This document shows, piece by piece, positions 7,777 through 18,359 of a stretch of 64,000 nucleotides of DNA; the first letter of the stretch is position 1; each line of letters opens with the position of its first letter. The stretch covers positions 930,001 through 994,000 of the forward strand of contig CAVRIV010000008.1 of the NCBI GenBank assembly GCA_963721335.1, given 5' to 3'. Under the pieces are notes generated by a model, which ran no database searches, had not been told where the DNA came from, and saw nothing but the letters and a program-made list of their open reading frames with translations. Made by a program: the position numbers and the translations under genes. This DNA is from CAVXDY01 sp963721335. GTDB lineage: Bacteria; Actinomycetota; Thermoleophilia; Miltoncostaeales; Miltoncostaeaceae.

Positions 7777-8904
7777 CTACTCCGCGCCGGCCAGCGGCCG
7801 CAGGCGGCCGGTCACCAGCAGGTCGTTGCCGACGCGCTCGCAGGTGAGCCCGCCCAGGCGCGGCGCGGCCTCCAGCGCCGCCGAGCCGGGACCGCCGATG
7901 GCCGCCGGGGCCTCGCGGCCGCCGATCAGGAGCGGCGCCAGGAACCAGGCCACCCGGTCCACCGCCCCTGCCGCGACCATCGCGCCGGCCAGCTCGGCGC
8001 CCCCCTCCACGAGGAGCGACTGGATCCCGCGAGACCCCAGGGCGCGCAGCCCGGCGCCGATCCGCTCCTGCGGACCGCCCGGCAGCAGGACCACCTCCAC
8101 TCCGGCGGCCTCGAGCGCCGCGACCCGGTCCGGCGGGGCGTCGTCCGCCGCCAGCACGATCACGGGCAGCTCCCCCACGCTGAGGACCAGGGCCGAGTCG
8201 AGCGGCAGGCGGGCGGACGAGTCGAACACGACCCGAGCCGGCTGGCGGAGGGGCCCGGCGACGTCGCGGGCCGTGAGGCGCGGGTCGTCGGCCAGGGCGG
8301 TGCCCACGCCCACGGCGACGGCGTCGTGATCGGCCCGCCAGCGGTGCACCAGAGCGCGCGAGGCGGGTCCTGAGATCCAGCGGCTCTCGCCGGTCGCCGT
8401 GGCGATCTTGCCGTCCAGGCTGGTGGCGAGCTTGAGGGTCACATGGGGCAGGCCGGTGATCGCCCAGGTGAGGAAGGCGGCATTCTGCTCGGCGCACGCC
8501 CGGCCGTCGGCGCCGTTGGCCACGACCACGTCGATGCCCGCGTCGCGGAGAAGCTCGCGCCCCTGGGCCCGCTCGCGCTCGAGCGGGTCGGCGCAGCCGA
8601 TCACGACCCGGGCGACTCCGGCCGCCACGAGGGCGTCGGCGCAGGGAGGGGTGCGGCCGTGGTGGGAGCAGGGCTCCAGCGTGCACACCACGGTTGCGCC
8701 CCGGGCCTCCTCGCCCGCCGCCGCCAGGGCCATCGCCTCCGCGTGCGGCAGGCCCGGGCCCTCGTGCCATCCCTCCGCGACCGTCCGCTCACCGCGGAGC
8801 ACGACCGCGCCCACGAGCGGATTGGGGCTGACGCGGCCGCGGCCCCCCTCGGCCAGCTCGCGCGCGCGCGCCAGGGCGGCCCGCTCGGTGCCGGTCAGGC
8901 TCAC
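7777..8904 (-). CDS. ribD: bifunctional diaminohydroxyphosphoribosylaminopyrimidine deaminase / 5-amino-6-(5-phosphoribosylamino)uracil reductase
   Basis: RibD performs the second and third steps from GTP in riboflavin synthesis. The 375-residue protein has an N-terminal zinc deaminase domain with HAEAMAL (His ligand plus catalytic Glu) and CTLEPCSHHGRTPPC (two Cys ligands). The C-terminal NADPH reductase domain begins near PHVTLKLATSLDGKIA and has LLVEGGAELAGAM. The GTG at 8904 overlaps the rpe stop as GTGA. The longer open frame upstream to 10209 belongs to other genes. Confidence 0.96.
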   Translation of the reverse strand: MSLTGTERAALARARELAEGGRGRVSPNPLVGAVVLRGERTVAEGWHEGPGLPHAEAMALAAAGEEARGATVVCTLEPCSHHGRTPPCADALVAAGVARVVIGCADPLERERAQGRELLRDAGIDVVVANGADGRACAEQNAAFLTWAITGLPHVTLKLATSLDGKIATATGESRWISGPASRALVHRWRADHDAVAVGVGTALADDPRLTARDVAGPLRQPARVVFDSSARLPLDSALVLSVGELPVIVLAADDAPPDRVAALEAAGVEVVLLPGGPQERIGAGLRALGSRGIQSLLVEGGAELAGAMVAAGAVDRVAWFLAPLLIGGREAPAAIGGPGSAALEAAPRLGGLTCERVGNDLLVTGRLRPLAGAE

Positions 8905-9572
8905 CCGCGCGCCAGGTCCGCGAGCTCGCGGTACGACGCCACCGGGTCGGCGGCGCGGAAGATCGTCAACGCCGACACGAACATGCCGGCGCCCGCATCC
9001 CGCACCAGGGGCAGGGTCGTGCGATCGATGCCGCCGTCGATCTCGATGGCCACCCGGTCCGGCAGGAGCCGCCGCAGCTGCTCCACCCGGCGGGGGGTGC
9101 GCGCGATGAACTTCTGGCCGGCGAATCCCGGATCGATCGACAGCACGTTCACGTAGTCGAGGTCGTCGGCGAGCTCGGCGACGTGCTCGACCGGGGTGCC
9201 GGGATTGATGGCGAGACCCGCGAGGCAGCCGGCCTCGCGGATCATCGCCAGCAGCCGGTGGGGGTGCGGATCGGCCTCCACGTGCGCGGTCATCGCGTCC
9301 GCCGCCTCGGCGAAGAGGGGCACCACCTCGCCGGGACGCGACACCATCAGGTGCACGTCCACCAGGCCCCCGGCATCGTGGATCGGACCCGCCACGGCGC
9401 GCGCGAAGTCCGACCCCAGGGCGAGGTTGGGCACGAAGTGGGCGTCCATGATGTTCAACGTGGAAGACCCGCGCGCCCGCGCCGATCAGGGCGTCGAGCT
9501 GCGCGCCCACGCGCAGCGGGTCGGCCGACATCAGCGAGGGCAGCACGAACGGGTGCTCGGGAAGCGTGGGGC

Positions 9573-9576
<4 letters not shown>
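8901..9576 (-). CDS. rpe: ribulose-phosphate 3-epimerase, frameshifted near 9456
   Basis: Rpe interconverts ribulose 5-phosphate and xylulose 5-phosphate, and here would supply ribulose 5-phosphate to ribBA downstream. The TIM-barrel protein would be about 224 residues. The N-terminal 41 codons (VLPSLMSADPLRVG to ARVFHV) are in one frame from GTG 9576. The remainder (MDAHFVPN, AINPGTPVE, EIDGGIDRTT) is in another. One extra A at about 9456 (GTTGAACATC where GTTGACATC would give FHVDIMD, with its metal-binding Asp) accounts for the shift, and the total length is 3n+1. GTG 9576 overlaps the rsmB stop (GTGA). Loss of a central carbon enzyme is unlikely, so I suspect an assembly error. Confidence 0.88.
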
Positions 9577-10915
<1,339 letters not shown>

Positions 10916-10919
<4 letters not shown>

Positions 10920-11827
10920 GCGGGCGTCCACGCGAGCGGCCCGCGCCATCCGTGCAGGAACGCGCCCGCCTCCATCCGGCCGCGGCCCGGCGGCTGGAGC
11001 TCGACGATCTCGAGCGTCCCGAAGCCGGTGTGGGCGAGCAGCCGCCCCTCGGCCACCGAGAGGCCCGGCGGCACCGGCTCGGAGACGACCCGCGCCCGCC
11101 ACACCTTGAAGGGCTCGCCGTCGATGCGGCAGGTGGCGCCGATGTCCGGGGCCAGCGCCCGGACGCGGCGCGCGAGCTGGTCCGCGGGGTGCGCGAGGTC
11201 GAGGACGCGATCCTCGGCGGTGATCTTGGGCGCCAGCGAGACGCCCTCGTCGGGCTGCGGCACCGGCGTCAGCCGCCCGGCCTCGAGGTCGTCGATGGTG
11301 CGGACGAGGAGCGGCCCGCCGATCTGCGACAGGCGCGCGAGCAGCGCGCCGCCCTCCTCATCCTCGCCGACGTCGGTGCGCTCCACCGCGAGGATCGGGC
11401 CCGTGTCGAGGCCGGCCTCCATGAACATGGTGGTCACCCCCGTCTCGGTGACGCCGTCCATGATCGCCCGCTCCACCGGGGCGGCCCCCCGGTACGCCGG
11501 GAGGATCGAGAAATGCACGTTCACGCAGGGCCAGCGGGAGAGGATGCCCTCGCGCACGATCTGCCCGAACGCGACCACGGCCAGCAGCTCCACGCCGGCC
11601 TCCTCGAGGCGGGCGATGACCTCCGGGTCGTTGATCGTCTGCGGCCGGAGGACCGGGATCCCGAGCTCGGCGGCGGCCTGCGCCACCGGCGTCGGCGACG
11701 GCCGGCGCGACCGCCCGCGCCCCTTGTCGGGCTGCGTGACGACGAGCTCCACGTCGTGGGGCGAGGCCGCCAGCGCGCGCAGGGGGCCGACGGCGGTGGC
11801 GGGGCTGCCCGCGAAGGCGACCCTCAT
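10916..11827 (-). CDS. fmt: methionyl-tRNA formyltransferase
   Basis: Fmt formylates initiator Met-tRNA with 10-formyl-tetrahydrofolate. The 303-residue protein has the catalytic triad of the family: Asn and His in VNVHFSILPAYRGAAPV and Asp in EAGLDTGPIL. The C-terminal OB-like tRNA-binding domain begins at about residue 205. It follows def by 6 bp and overlaps rsmB by 4 bp. Confidence 0.96.
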
Positions 11828-11833
11828 CGTGGG

Positions 11834-12376
11834 CTAGGTCCCGTCGCGGAGCTCTCGGAGCGCCTCCCGGCGCTGCTCGGCCGGCGCGCGATCGAGCATC
11901 AGGATCCCGTCGAGGTGGTCGATCTCGTGCTGCACCACCCGGGCCGCATAGCCCTCGGGCTCCAGCTCGAAGACCCGCCCCTCGACGTCCTGGGCCTCCA
12001 CCCGCACGGCCACGGCCCGGGAGACCTCCACGCTCACCTCGCCGATGGACAGGCAGCCCTCGAAGTCGATCTCCTCCTCCTCCGATCGCCAGACGACGCG
12101 CGGATTGCAGAGGACCAGCACGGGCTCGTCCTCCTCGCCCCCCCGGATCACCACGAGGCGGCGCAGGGAGCCGATCTGCGGGGCGGCGAGCCCCACGCCG
12201 CGGGCGTCGTACATGATCGCCGCCATGCGCTCCACGTCGTCGCGCAGCGCCTCGTCGAACTCGGTGATCGGAAGGGCGGGGATGCGCAGCGCGGGGTCGC
12301 CGAACTGGCGGATCTGACCGAGCGCGGCGAGTCGCCGGCGCTCGAGGACGGGGTCGTCGAGGGCGCGTGAGGGCAC
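11834..12376 (-). CDS. def: peptide deformylase
   Basis: Def removes the formyl group from nascent proteins and pairs functionally with fmt next door. All three motifs are present in the 180-residue protein: GVGLAAPQIG, EGCLS with the metal-binding Cys, and QHEIDHLDG with two His ligands and the catalytic Glu. The start is GTG at 12376. A -10 hexamer TAGATT lies six bases upstream, so this is probably the leaderless first gene of the operon def-fmt-rsmB-rpe-ribD-ribE-ribBA-ribH. Confidence 0.96.
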   Translation of the reverse strand: MPSRALDDPVLERRRLAALGQIRQFGDPALRIPALPITEFDEALRDDVERMAAIMYDARGVGLAAPQIGSLRRLVVIRGGEEDEPVLVLCNPRVVWRSEEEEIDFEGCLSIGEVSVEVSRAVAVRVEAQDVEGRVFELEPEGYAARVVQHEIDHLDGILMLDRAPAEQRREALRELRDGT

Positions 12377-12382
12377 CCGCGA

Positions 12383-12388
12383 AATCTA
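12383..12388 (-). promoter_or_regulatory. -10 box of def operon (leaderless)
   Basis: TAGATT on the minus strand is separated from the def GTG by six bases, placing the expected transcription start at the start codon. Confidence 0.5.
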
Positions 12389-12418
12389 GCACCGGGCGGG
12401 CTCCGCCCACCCCCGAGG

Positions 12419-13876
12419 CTAGTCGGGGGGCGGGATCAGAGCGGCTCCGGCGGACCGCGCCAGGGGGGTGGCGTAGCCCTCCGAGACGTCCTCGTGCAGG
12501 CCCGTCGCGACGACCGCCCGGGGCCCGTCGGGGTCGCTCAGCGCGAGGAGGATCCACACCGGCATGAGGCCGATCAGGTCCACGGCGAACCGCGCCTGCC
12601 GCCCCACCGTGACACCGTCGACGACGTAGGGGTCGATCCGGTATCCGGCGTCCGCCAGTCCCTGCTCGACGTCGGCGAGGTCGCTCCATCCGCCCGGGGT
12701 GGAGCTCACCCGCGCGCCGCCCATCTGCGCGACGGCCGACTCCGCGACGACGGGCAGGCCGGGAAGGTCGTCGGGCCGGGCATGGTGCGCGGAAACGGGA
12801 GCGCCGTCCGGGCCCGGGACGGACAGGACCGGGGGGGCCGGGGCCGGAGCGGGAAGGGCGCTCGCCGGCGCCTCGTCGCCCCGCGTCATGGTGAGCCCCG
12901 CGGCCGCGCCGCCCGCGGCGAGCAGGACGGCGGCGAGCAGGACGGCCGGGCCCAGAAGCCGCCGGCGCCGGCGCGCGCGACGGGGCCGGACCAGGGCCTG
13001 CGTGAGGGCGGTGCCGGGCGTGAGCACCATGCCCTGCGGACTGACCCGGGCGCCCTGCGGCGCAAGGGCCCGCTCGAGCGAGGCCACGAGCGCACGGGCC
13101 GTCTGCGGGCGCCCCTCCGGATCCTTGGAGAGGCCGTGGGCGAGCGCGGCGTCGAGCGAGCGCGGCAGCCCGGAGCGCAGCGACGAGGCCCGCGGCGGCG
13201 TCTTGTGGACGTGGGCGTAGAGGAGCCCGGCGACGCCGTCGGCCTCGAACGGGGCCCGGTCGGCGAGGGCGCGGAAGGCCAGCGCCGCGAGGGCGTAGCG
13301 GTCGGCGGCCGTGCCGGCCGGAGCGCCCGAGATGACCTCCGGGGCGAGGTAGCCCGCGGTCCCGATCAGGAGCCCCTCGCCGGTGGTCGTCGCCGCGCGG
13401 TGGGGTCGGGCGAGCCCGAAGTCGGCCAGCCACGGCCCGTCGGGGTCGAGCAGCACGTTGTCGGGCGTGACGTCGCGGTGCAGGAGCCCGGCCGCGTGCG
13501 CCGCGTCGAGGGCGTCGGCGGCCGCGGCCAGGATCGCCAGGGCCTCCCCGAGGTCGAGGGGACCGCGCCGCAGGCGCTCGGCCAGGCTCCCCCCGCGCGC
13601 CAGGGCCATCGCCAGATAGGCCCGGCCGCCCTGCTCGCCGTAGTCGTAGACCGGGACGACGTGCGGGTGCCTCAGGTGCGCCAGGGCGTCGCACTCGCGG
13701 CGGAAGCGCACCCGGAAGGACGGGTCGGCCCAGGCGGAGCGGTGCAGCACCTTGACCGCCGCGACGCGGCCGTCGGCGCCGTGCCGTGCGCGGTAGACGG
13801 TCGCCTGGCCTCCCTCGCCGACGCGCTCACCGAGCAGCCAGGCACCGACGTGCGGGCCCGTGAGGGTGTGGGTCAC
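12419..13876 (-). CDS. membrane Ser/Thr protein kinase (Hanks type), catalytic-loop Lys replaced by Thr
   Basis: The 485-residue protein has a cytoplasmic kinase domain (about 12-270), a basic juxtamembrane stretch, one transmembrane segment (about 308-329) and a roughly 155-residue outer domain with no PASTA repeats. Kinase motifs are the glycine loop GEGGQATVY (20-28), Lys42 in AAVKVL, HRD at 133-135, DFG at 152-154 and APE at 178-180. The catalytic loop reads HRDVTPDN, with Thr137 where Ser/Thr kinases normally have Lys. Ser or Thr here is known in some bacterial kinases, so activity is not excluded. GTG at 13876 overlaps the upstream gene's TAG by one base, suggesting co-expression. The substrate and signal are unknown. 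Confidence 0.88.
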   Translation of the reverse strand: MTHTLTGPHVGAWLLGERVGEGGQATVYRARHGADGRVAAVKVLHRSAWADPSFRVRFRRECDALAHLRHPHVVPVYDYGEQGGRAYLAMALARGGSLAERLRRGPLDLGEALAILAAAADALDAAHAAGLLHRDVTPDNVLLDPDGPWLADFGLARPHRAATTTGEGLLIGTAGYLAPEVISGAPAGTAADRYALAALAFRALADRAPFEADGVAGLLYAHVHKTPPRASSLRSGLPRSLDAALAHGLSKDPEGRPQTARALVASLERALAPQGARVSPQGMVLTPGTALTQALVRPRRARRRRRLLGPAVLLAAVLLAAGGAAAGLTMTRGDEAPASALPAPAPAPPVLSVPGPDGAPVSAHHARPDDLPGLPVVAESAVAQMGGARVSSTPGGWSDLADVEQGLADAGYRIDPYVVDGVTVGRQARFAVDLIGLMPVWILLALSDPDGPRAVVATGLHEDVSEGYATPLARSAGAALIPPPD

Positions 13877-14745
13877 TAGCGGCGCGCCGGCAGCAGGTCG
13901 CGGGCGGTGGACTGCGCCCACGCCCGCGCCGCGAGGTAGTCGGCGGGGACGCCGACCTCCAGCCGCTTCCAGCCCTCCTTGCCGTCGGCGAAGCCGGGGC
14001 CGGCCTCGGCGCTCGCCAGGCTCAGCGAGAGGCTGCCCTGGTCGAGGGCGATCTCGGCCTGCGGGTCCCCCGTGCGCGGAAAGGCCACCCGGGCCCGCTG
14101 GGCCTCGTTCTGGATGAGCGGCGCCGGCGCGAGCTCGTTCAGGTCGAAGAACATCCCGGCGAGGCTCGGGCGCAGCCCGGCCGCGATCAGCGGCATGAGC
14201 CCCTCCAGGCGGTACAGCTCGGCCACCCGGGGTGTGAAGAAGTACTCGGCCTCGCGGAGAAGGAGCAGGTCCGTGCCCTGCGCGCGGCCGCGCTCGGGGC
14301 GCTCCTGCACCCAGTCGCGCAGGCGCAGCCAGCTGCGGTGGCGCACGTCGCGGCCGCCCTCCACGGCCCGCTGGACGGCGGCCGGCGCCTTCCGGTCGGG
14401 CGTGAGCGCGATCACGATGCAGCGGTCCTTCGAGGCGGCCAGCGCGTCGTGGGTCGCGGCAAGGCGGTCCGCGTCGTCGGCGTCGAAGGCGAGCGTCGCC
14501 TGCACCGCCAGGGTCCAGCCGGCGCCGCGCGCGACGATGTCCGCCGTCAGCCCGTCCGGGGCATCCGGCAGCGGCCGCTGCTCCCGCACGAGCATCGCGT
14601 CGGCGCTCGGGAGCGCCTCGCCCGAGATCTCCTCCACCAGCGCGGTGCGCGTCTCGGGTCCGCCCAGTCCGAGCAGGGTGGCAAGGACGTGCACCCACTG
14701 CTCTCGAGGCTCAGACGATGCCTCGAACAGGCGGGGAACCGGCAT
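13876..14745 (-). CDS. conserved hypothetical protein, possible degenerate nuclease-like fold
   Basis: I do not recognise this 289-residue protein. Its middle (about residues 65-150) has a pattern resembling PD-(D/E)XK-type folds: a strand with Asp (LTADIVARG), a strand 'WTLAVQATL' in the place of the ExK strand, a helix with DRLAATHDAL, then 'CIVIALTP' and a SWLRLRDWV helix. The catalytic E-x-K would be Q-A-T, so any nuclease activity is doubtful. Most of it is soluble, with no signal peptide. The ATG at 14745 is preceded by GGAG at a good distance. It is immediately upstream of and overlaps the membrane kinase gene, so it is a candidate substrate or partner. The fold assignment is a guess. 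Confidence 0.6.
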   Translation of the reverse strand: MPVPRLFEASSEPREQWVHVLATLLGLGGPETRTALVEEISGEALPSADAMLVREQRPLPDAPDGLTADIVARGAGWTLAVQATLAFDADDADRLAATHDALAASKDRCIVIALTPDRKAPAAVQRAVEGGRDVRHRSWLRLRDWVQERPERGRAQGTDLLLLREAEYFFTPRVAELYRLEGLMPLIAAGLRPSLAGMFFDLNELAPAPLIQNEAQRARVAFPRTGDPQAEIALDQGSLSLSLASAEAGPGFADGKEGWKRLEVGVPADYLAARAWAQSTARDLLPARR

Positions 14746-14841
14746 GGAGGGGTGCTCCTTGGCGAGGGTCGGGACCGCCGGCTAGCGTAGCGAACGGCCG
14801 CGGACATCCGGCCGGAGCCTCGTCCCGCCGCGCCCGCCACA

Positions 14842-17055
14842 TCAGGTCTCCTGCGGGTCCACGTTGACCGTCGCGCGCACCTCGGCTCGGCGGAGCGTCT
14901 CGGCCCGCGCCTCGAGCAGGGCCCGCAGCGGGCCCGTGACGTCGCCGGCGTGGGGAGCGCTCAACAGCAGCGCGCGGCGCGTGCGGCCGCGCAGGCGGTG
15001 GAGCGGTGCGGGCCCGCGCAGCCCCAGCTCGGGCGCCGCCTCCCGGAGAGCCTCGGCGAGCTCGGCCGCCGCCGCCGTCACCGCCGTCGGGCGCGGGCCC
15101 TCGACCACCACGCGCACCAGGTGCCCGAACGGCGGCAGCAGGTGCTCGCGGCGCCGCGCCACCTCGCCCTCCAGGAACTCCTCCACCGCGTGTCGCGCCC
15201 CGAGCTGCACGGCGCGGGCCGCGGGCTCGTAGGCCTGCACGATCACCCGTGCCGGCTCGCCCCGGCGCCCGGCCCGCCCGGCGAGCTGCACGATGAGCCC
15301 GAAGGCGCGCTCCTCGGCCCGGAAGCCCGCGTGCTGGAGCGGGGCGTCGGCGTCGATGGCGGCGGCGACGGTCACCTCGGGCAGGTCGTGTCCCTTGGCC
15401 ACCATCTGGGTGCCCAGGAGGATCGCCGCGCCCGGGCGGGCGAAGTCCGCCAGCAACCGGCCGACGGCCCCGCGTCCCCGGGCGCTCGAGCCGTCCATGC
15501 GCACGAGGCGGGCGGCCGGCACGAGCCGCCGGAGGGCCGCCTCGAGCCCCTGGCTCCCCGCGCCGTGTCGCGCGATGTCGGCGGCGTTGCAGCGCGGGCA
15601 CACTCCGGGCACCGCCGCGTCGTATCCGCAGTGGTGGCACACCAGGCGCCGGGGGTCCTCGTGGTGGACGAGGGCGACGTCGCAGTGCGGGCAGCGCGCG
15701 ATCCACCCGCACGAGCGGCACAGGGCCATCAGGGCGAAGCCGCGGCGGCTGGCCAGGAGCACCGCCTTCTGGCCCCGTCCCGCGGCCTCGTGCAGCGCCG
15801 ACGCCAGTGGCCGCGACACCGGGCCGGCCCCCTGGGTGCGCATGTCCACGATCTCCACCCGGGGCAGCGGCGAGCCGTCGGGACGAGCGCGCAGCGTGCG
15901 CCGCGGCAGCGCGTGCCAGGTCTCCGGACGCGGCGTGGCCGTGCCGTAGACCGCCGCGGCGCCGGCCGCGCGCGCGCGGCGAGCGGCCACCTGGCGCGCG
16001 TCGTAGCGGGGGGCGGCGTCCTGCTTGTACGAGGAGTCGTGCTCCTCGTCGACGACCACGAGCCCGAGATCGGCGACGGGCGCGAAGACGGCGCTGCGCG
16101 CCCCGAGGACCACGTCGGCGTCCCCCTCGCGGACGCGCCGGTGCTCCTCCGCCCGCTCGGAGGGTGACAGCGCCGAGTGCCACACCGCGATCCGGTCCCC
16201 GAGGCGGGCCCGCAACCGCCCCAGCAACTGCGGGGTGAGCGCGATCTCGGGCACCAGCACGATGCTTCCCCGCCCCCGCGCGCGCGCCGACGCGATGGCC
16301 CGGAGGTAGACCTCGGTCTTGCCGGACCCGGTCACCCCGTGCAGCAGCAGCATCCCGCCCGCGTCCATCGCCTCCTCGACGGCCGCCAGGGCCTCGGCCT
16401 GGTCGCCCGTGAGGAGGGGCGGCTGGTCGGGCGGGGGCGGGGGGCCGCCGACGGTCTCGAGAGCGCTGGGCGCCACCGCCTCGGAGGCGAGGTCGATGAT
16501 CCCGGCGTCCGCCATGCGCCGGAGGGTCGGCAGCGTCGTGCCGGCACGGCGGCAGAGGTCGGCGGCCGCGAGGCGCCCGCCCGCCGCCGCCAGCGACTCG
16601 GCCACGGCCCCCCACCGGGCCCGCCCGGGCGGCTCCGCGCCGGGCCGCGACCGGGCCACCAGCCGCTCGGCGGGCCCGCGGGGCGGTGTCCCGAGCGCCC
16701 AGGAGCCATCCGTGCGCCGCCGCAGCGCCCCGTCCGCGCCGGGCGGCAGCACCAGGCGCAGGCACGCGGCCCGCGGAGCGAGGTAGTAGCGCGCCATCCA
16801 GAGCGCGAGGTCGAGGAGGCCGGCGGCCACGGGCGGCGTGTCCACGACGCCCGCGAGGGGCGCCAGCCGGCCCTCGTGCGTCGCCTCGCCCCGGCCGACC
16901 ACGACGCCCAGCACGCGGCGGCGACCGAGCGGACAGGCCACGAGCGCCCCCGTGACGGCCGCGCCGTCCAGCTCGGCGGGTACCGCGTAGTCCAGAACCC
17001 GGTCGAGGGCGCGCGCCTCGACCAGGGGGATCACCTGCGCGGCGGCGGGCGCCAC
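14842..17055 (-). CDS. priA: primosomal protein N' (replication restart helicase PriA)
   Basis: PriA recognises abandoned forks and reloads the replicative helicase. The protein is 737 residues from GTG 17055, with an N-terminal DNA-binding domain, Walker A GVTGSGKTEVY and a DEEH motif II. The zinc region has all eight cysteines (CRSCGWIARCPHC and CHHCGYDAAVPGVCPRC), and motif VI is QLAGRAGRRGEP. Many actinobacterial PriA proteins have lost helicase motifs, but this one keeps Walker A, motif II and the cysteines. An ATG at 17100 would overlap metK by 35 bp, so I prefer the GTG, which leaves 10 bp after the metK stop. It follows metK in an operon. Confidence 0.93.
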   Translation of the reverse strand: MAPAAAQVIPLVEARALDRVLDYAVPAELDGAAVTGALVACPLGRRRVLGVVVGRGEATHEGRLAPLAGVVDTPPVAAGLLDLALWMARYYLAPRAACLRLVLPPGADGALRRRTDGSWALGTPPRGPAERLVARSRPGAEPPGRARWGAVAESLAAAGGRLAAADLCRRAGTTLPTLRRMADAGIIDLASEAVAPSALETVGGPPPPPDQPPLLTGDQAEALAAVEEAMDAGGMLLLHGVTGSGKTEVYLRAIASARARGRGSIVLVPEIALTPQLLGRLRARLGDRIAVWHSALSPSERAEEHRRVREGDADVVLGARSAVFAPVADLGLVVVDEEHDSSYKQDAAPRYDARQVAARRARAAGAAAVYGTATPRPETWHALPRRTLRARPDGSPLPRVEIVDMRTQGAGPVSRPLASALHEAAGRGQKAVLLASRRGFALMALCRSCGWIARCPHCDVALVHHEDPRRLVCHHCGYDAAVPGVCPRCNAADIARHGAGSQGLEAALRRLVPAARLVRMDGSSARGRGAVGRLLADFARPGAAILLGTQMVAKGHDLPEVTVAAAIDADAPLQHAGFRAEERAFGLIVQLAGRAGRRGEPARVIVQAYEPAARAVQLGARHAVEEFLEGEVARRREHLLPPFGHLVRVVVEGPRPTAVTAAAAELAEALREAAPELGLRGPAPLHRLRGRTRRALLLSAPHAGDVTGPLRALLEARAETLRRAEVRATVNVDPQET

Positions 17056-17065
17056 CGCGACTCGG

Positions 17066-18259
17066 TCAGGCGCTTGCGGCCAGGCGCCCGCCGGCCTCAC
17101 GGCCGACGTCGGTGTTCTCCCAGGTGAAGTCGGGGTCGGTGCGGCCGAAGTGACCGTAGGCCGCGGTCTTCTGGTAGATCGGCCGGCGCAGGTCGAGCTG
17201 CTCCAGGATCGCCGCCGGGCGCAGGTCGAAGTGGCTCGCGATCCACTGCGCGATGAGCTCGGGGGGGCGCGTCTCGGTGCCGTAGGTCTCCACCATCAGG
17301 GAGACCGGGTGTGCGACGCCGATGGCGTAGGCGATCTGAACCTCGCAGCGCGTGGCGAAGCCGGCGGCGACCACGTTCTTCGCCACCCAGCGGGCCGCGT
17401 AGGCACCCGAGCGGTCGACCTTCGAGGGGTCCTTGCCGCTGAAGGCGCCGCCGCCGTGGCGCGCCATGCCGCCGTAGGTGTCGACGATGATCTTGCGGCC
17501 CGTCAGGCCGCAGTCGCCGAGCGGTCCCCCCACCACGAACTTGCCCGTGGGGTTGATGTAGAAGGTGATGTCCGGGCGCCAGCGCTCGAAGTCCCCCAGG
17601 ACGGGCCTGATGACCTGGCCGATGACCTCGTCGCGCAGCAGGTCGTCCGACACCTCGGGGGCGTGCTGCGTCGAGATGACGACCGCGACGACCTCCTTCG
17701 GCTTCCCGTCCTCGTAGCGCACCGTGACCTGCGACTTGCCGTCGGGGCGCAGGTACTTCATCGTCTCGCGCCGCATGGCGGCCAGGCGCTCGCAGAGGCG
17801 GTGCGCGAGCATCACCGGCAGCGGCATCAGCTCCGGGGTCTCGTCCGTCGCGTAGCCGAACATGAGGCCCTGGTCCCCGGCGCCCTGGAGGTCGTAGGGG
17901 TCCGAGTCCTTGACGCTGCGCGCCTCCAGCGCCTTGTCCACCCCCTGGGCGATGTCGGGGCTCTGCTCGTCGATCGCCACCGAGATGCCGCAGGTGTCGG
18001 CGTCGAAGCCGTACTTGGCCCGCGTGTAGCCGATGCGGCGGATCGTGGAGCGCACCACCGACGGGATGTCCACGTAGGTGGAGGTCGAGATCTCGCCGGC
18101 CACCACGACCTGCCCCGTGGTGATGAGCGTCTCGCAGGCCACCCGGCCGTACGGATCGTCGGTCAGGACCGCGTCGAGCACCCCGTCCGAGATCTGGTCG
18201 GCGATCTTGTCGGGATGTCCCTCGGTGACGGACTCCGAGGTGAAGAGATGCTCTGCCAT
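17066..18259 (-). CDS. metK: S-adenosylmethionine synthase
   Basis: MetK makes S-adenosylmethionine from methionine and ATP in the cytoplasm, supplying the methyltransferases in this region. The 397-residue protein has the family motifs ESVTEGHPDKIADQISD near the N-terminus, GAGDQGLMFGYA (hexapeptide region) and GGGAFSGKDPSKVDRS (P-loop-like signature). The ATG at 18259 has GGAG upstream, and the first conserved residues (AEHLFTSESV) start there. A -10 of TATCGT lies about 39 bases upstream; the leader is too short for a SAM riboswitch. Confidence 0.97.
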   Translation of the reverse strand: MAEHLFTSESVTEGHPDKIADQISDGVLDAVLTDDPYGRVACETLITTGQVVVAGEISTSTYVDIPSVVRSTIRRIGYTRAKYGFDADTCGISVAIDEQSPDIAQGVDKALEARSVKDSDPYDLQGAGDQGLMFGYATDETPELMPLPVMLAHRLCERLAAMRRETMKYLRPDGKSQVTVRYEDGKPKEVVAVVISTQHAPEVSDDLLRDEVIGQVIRPVLGDFERWRPDITFYINPTGKFVVGGPLGDCGLTGRKIIVDTYGGMARHGGGAFSGKDPSKVDRSGAYAARWVAKNVVAAGFATRCEVQIAYAIGVAHPVSLMVETYGTETRPPELIAQWIASHFDLRPAAILEQLDLRRPIYQKTAAYGHFGRTDPDFTWENTDVGREAGGRLAASA

Positions 18260-18297
18260 CGACTCCGCTCCAATGCGTCCGGCTCCGGGCGGCGGCA

Positions 18298-18303
18298 ACG
18301 ATA
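18298..18303 (-). promoter_or_regulatory. probable metK -10 box
   Basis: TATCGT on the minus strand lies 38 bases before the metK ATG and just downstream of the terminator hairpin of the preceding lipoprotein gene, so metK-priA appears to have its own promoter. Confidence 0.35.
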
Positions 18304-18308
18304 GCAGG

Positions 18309-18352
18309 GGCTCCCGAGGGCTCCGGCGCGGTCGGCGGGAGCCCTCGGAGCC
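18309..18352 (-). terminator. hairpin terminator of the DUF3352-like gene
   Basis: Arms at 18309-18324 and 18338-18352 form a 15-bp GC-rich stem with a single bulged C and a 13-base loop, starting 8 bases after the stop codon at 18360. No T-run follows. It separates the lipoprotein gene from metK. Confidence 0.6.
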
Positions 18353-18359
18353 TCGGGCG

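Noticed and set aside
5412..8904. FMN riboswitch for the riboflavin genes
   Set aside because: The rib genes are internal to the def operon with 0-4 bp overlaps, leaving no leader to hold one.
18260..18308. SAM riboswitch upstream of metK
   Set aside because: The probable promoter is only about 40 bases from the start, and the sequence beyond it is the terminator of the preceding gene.
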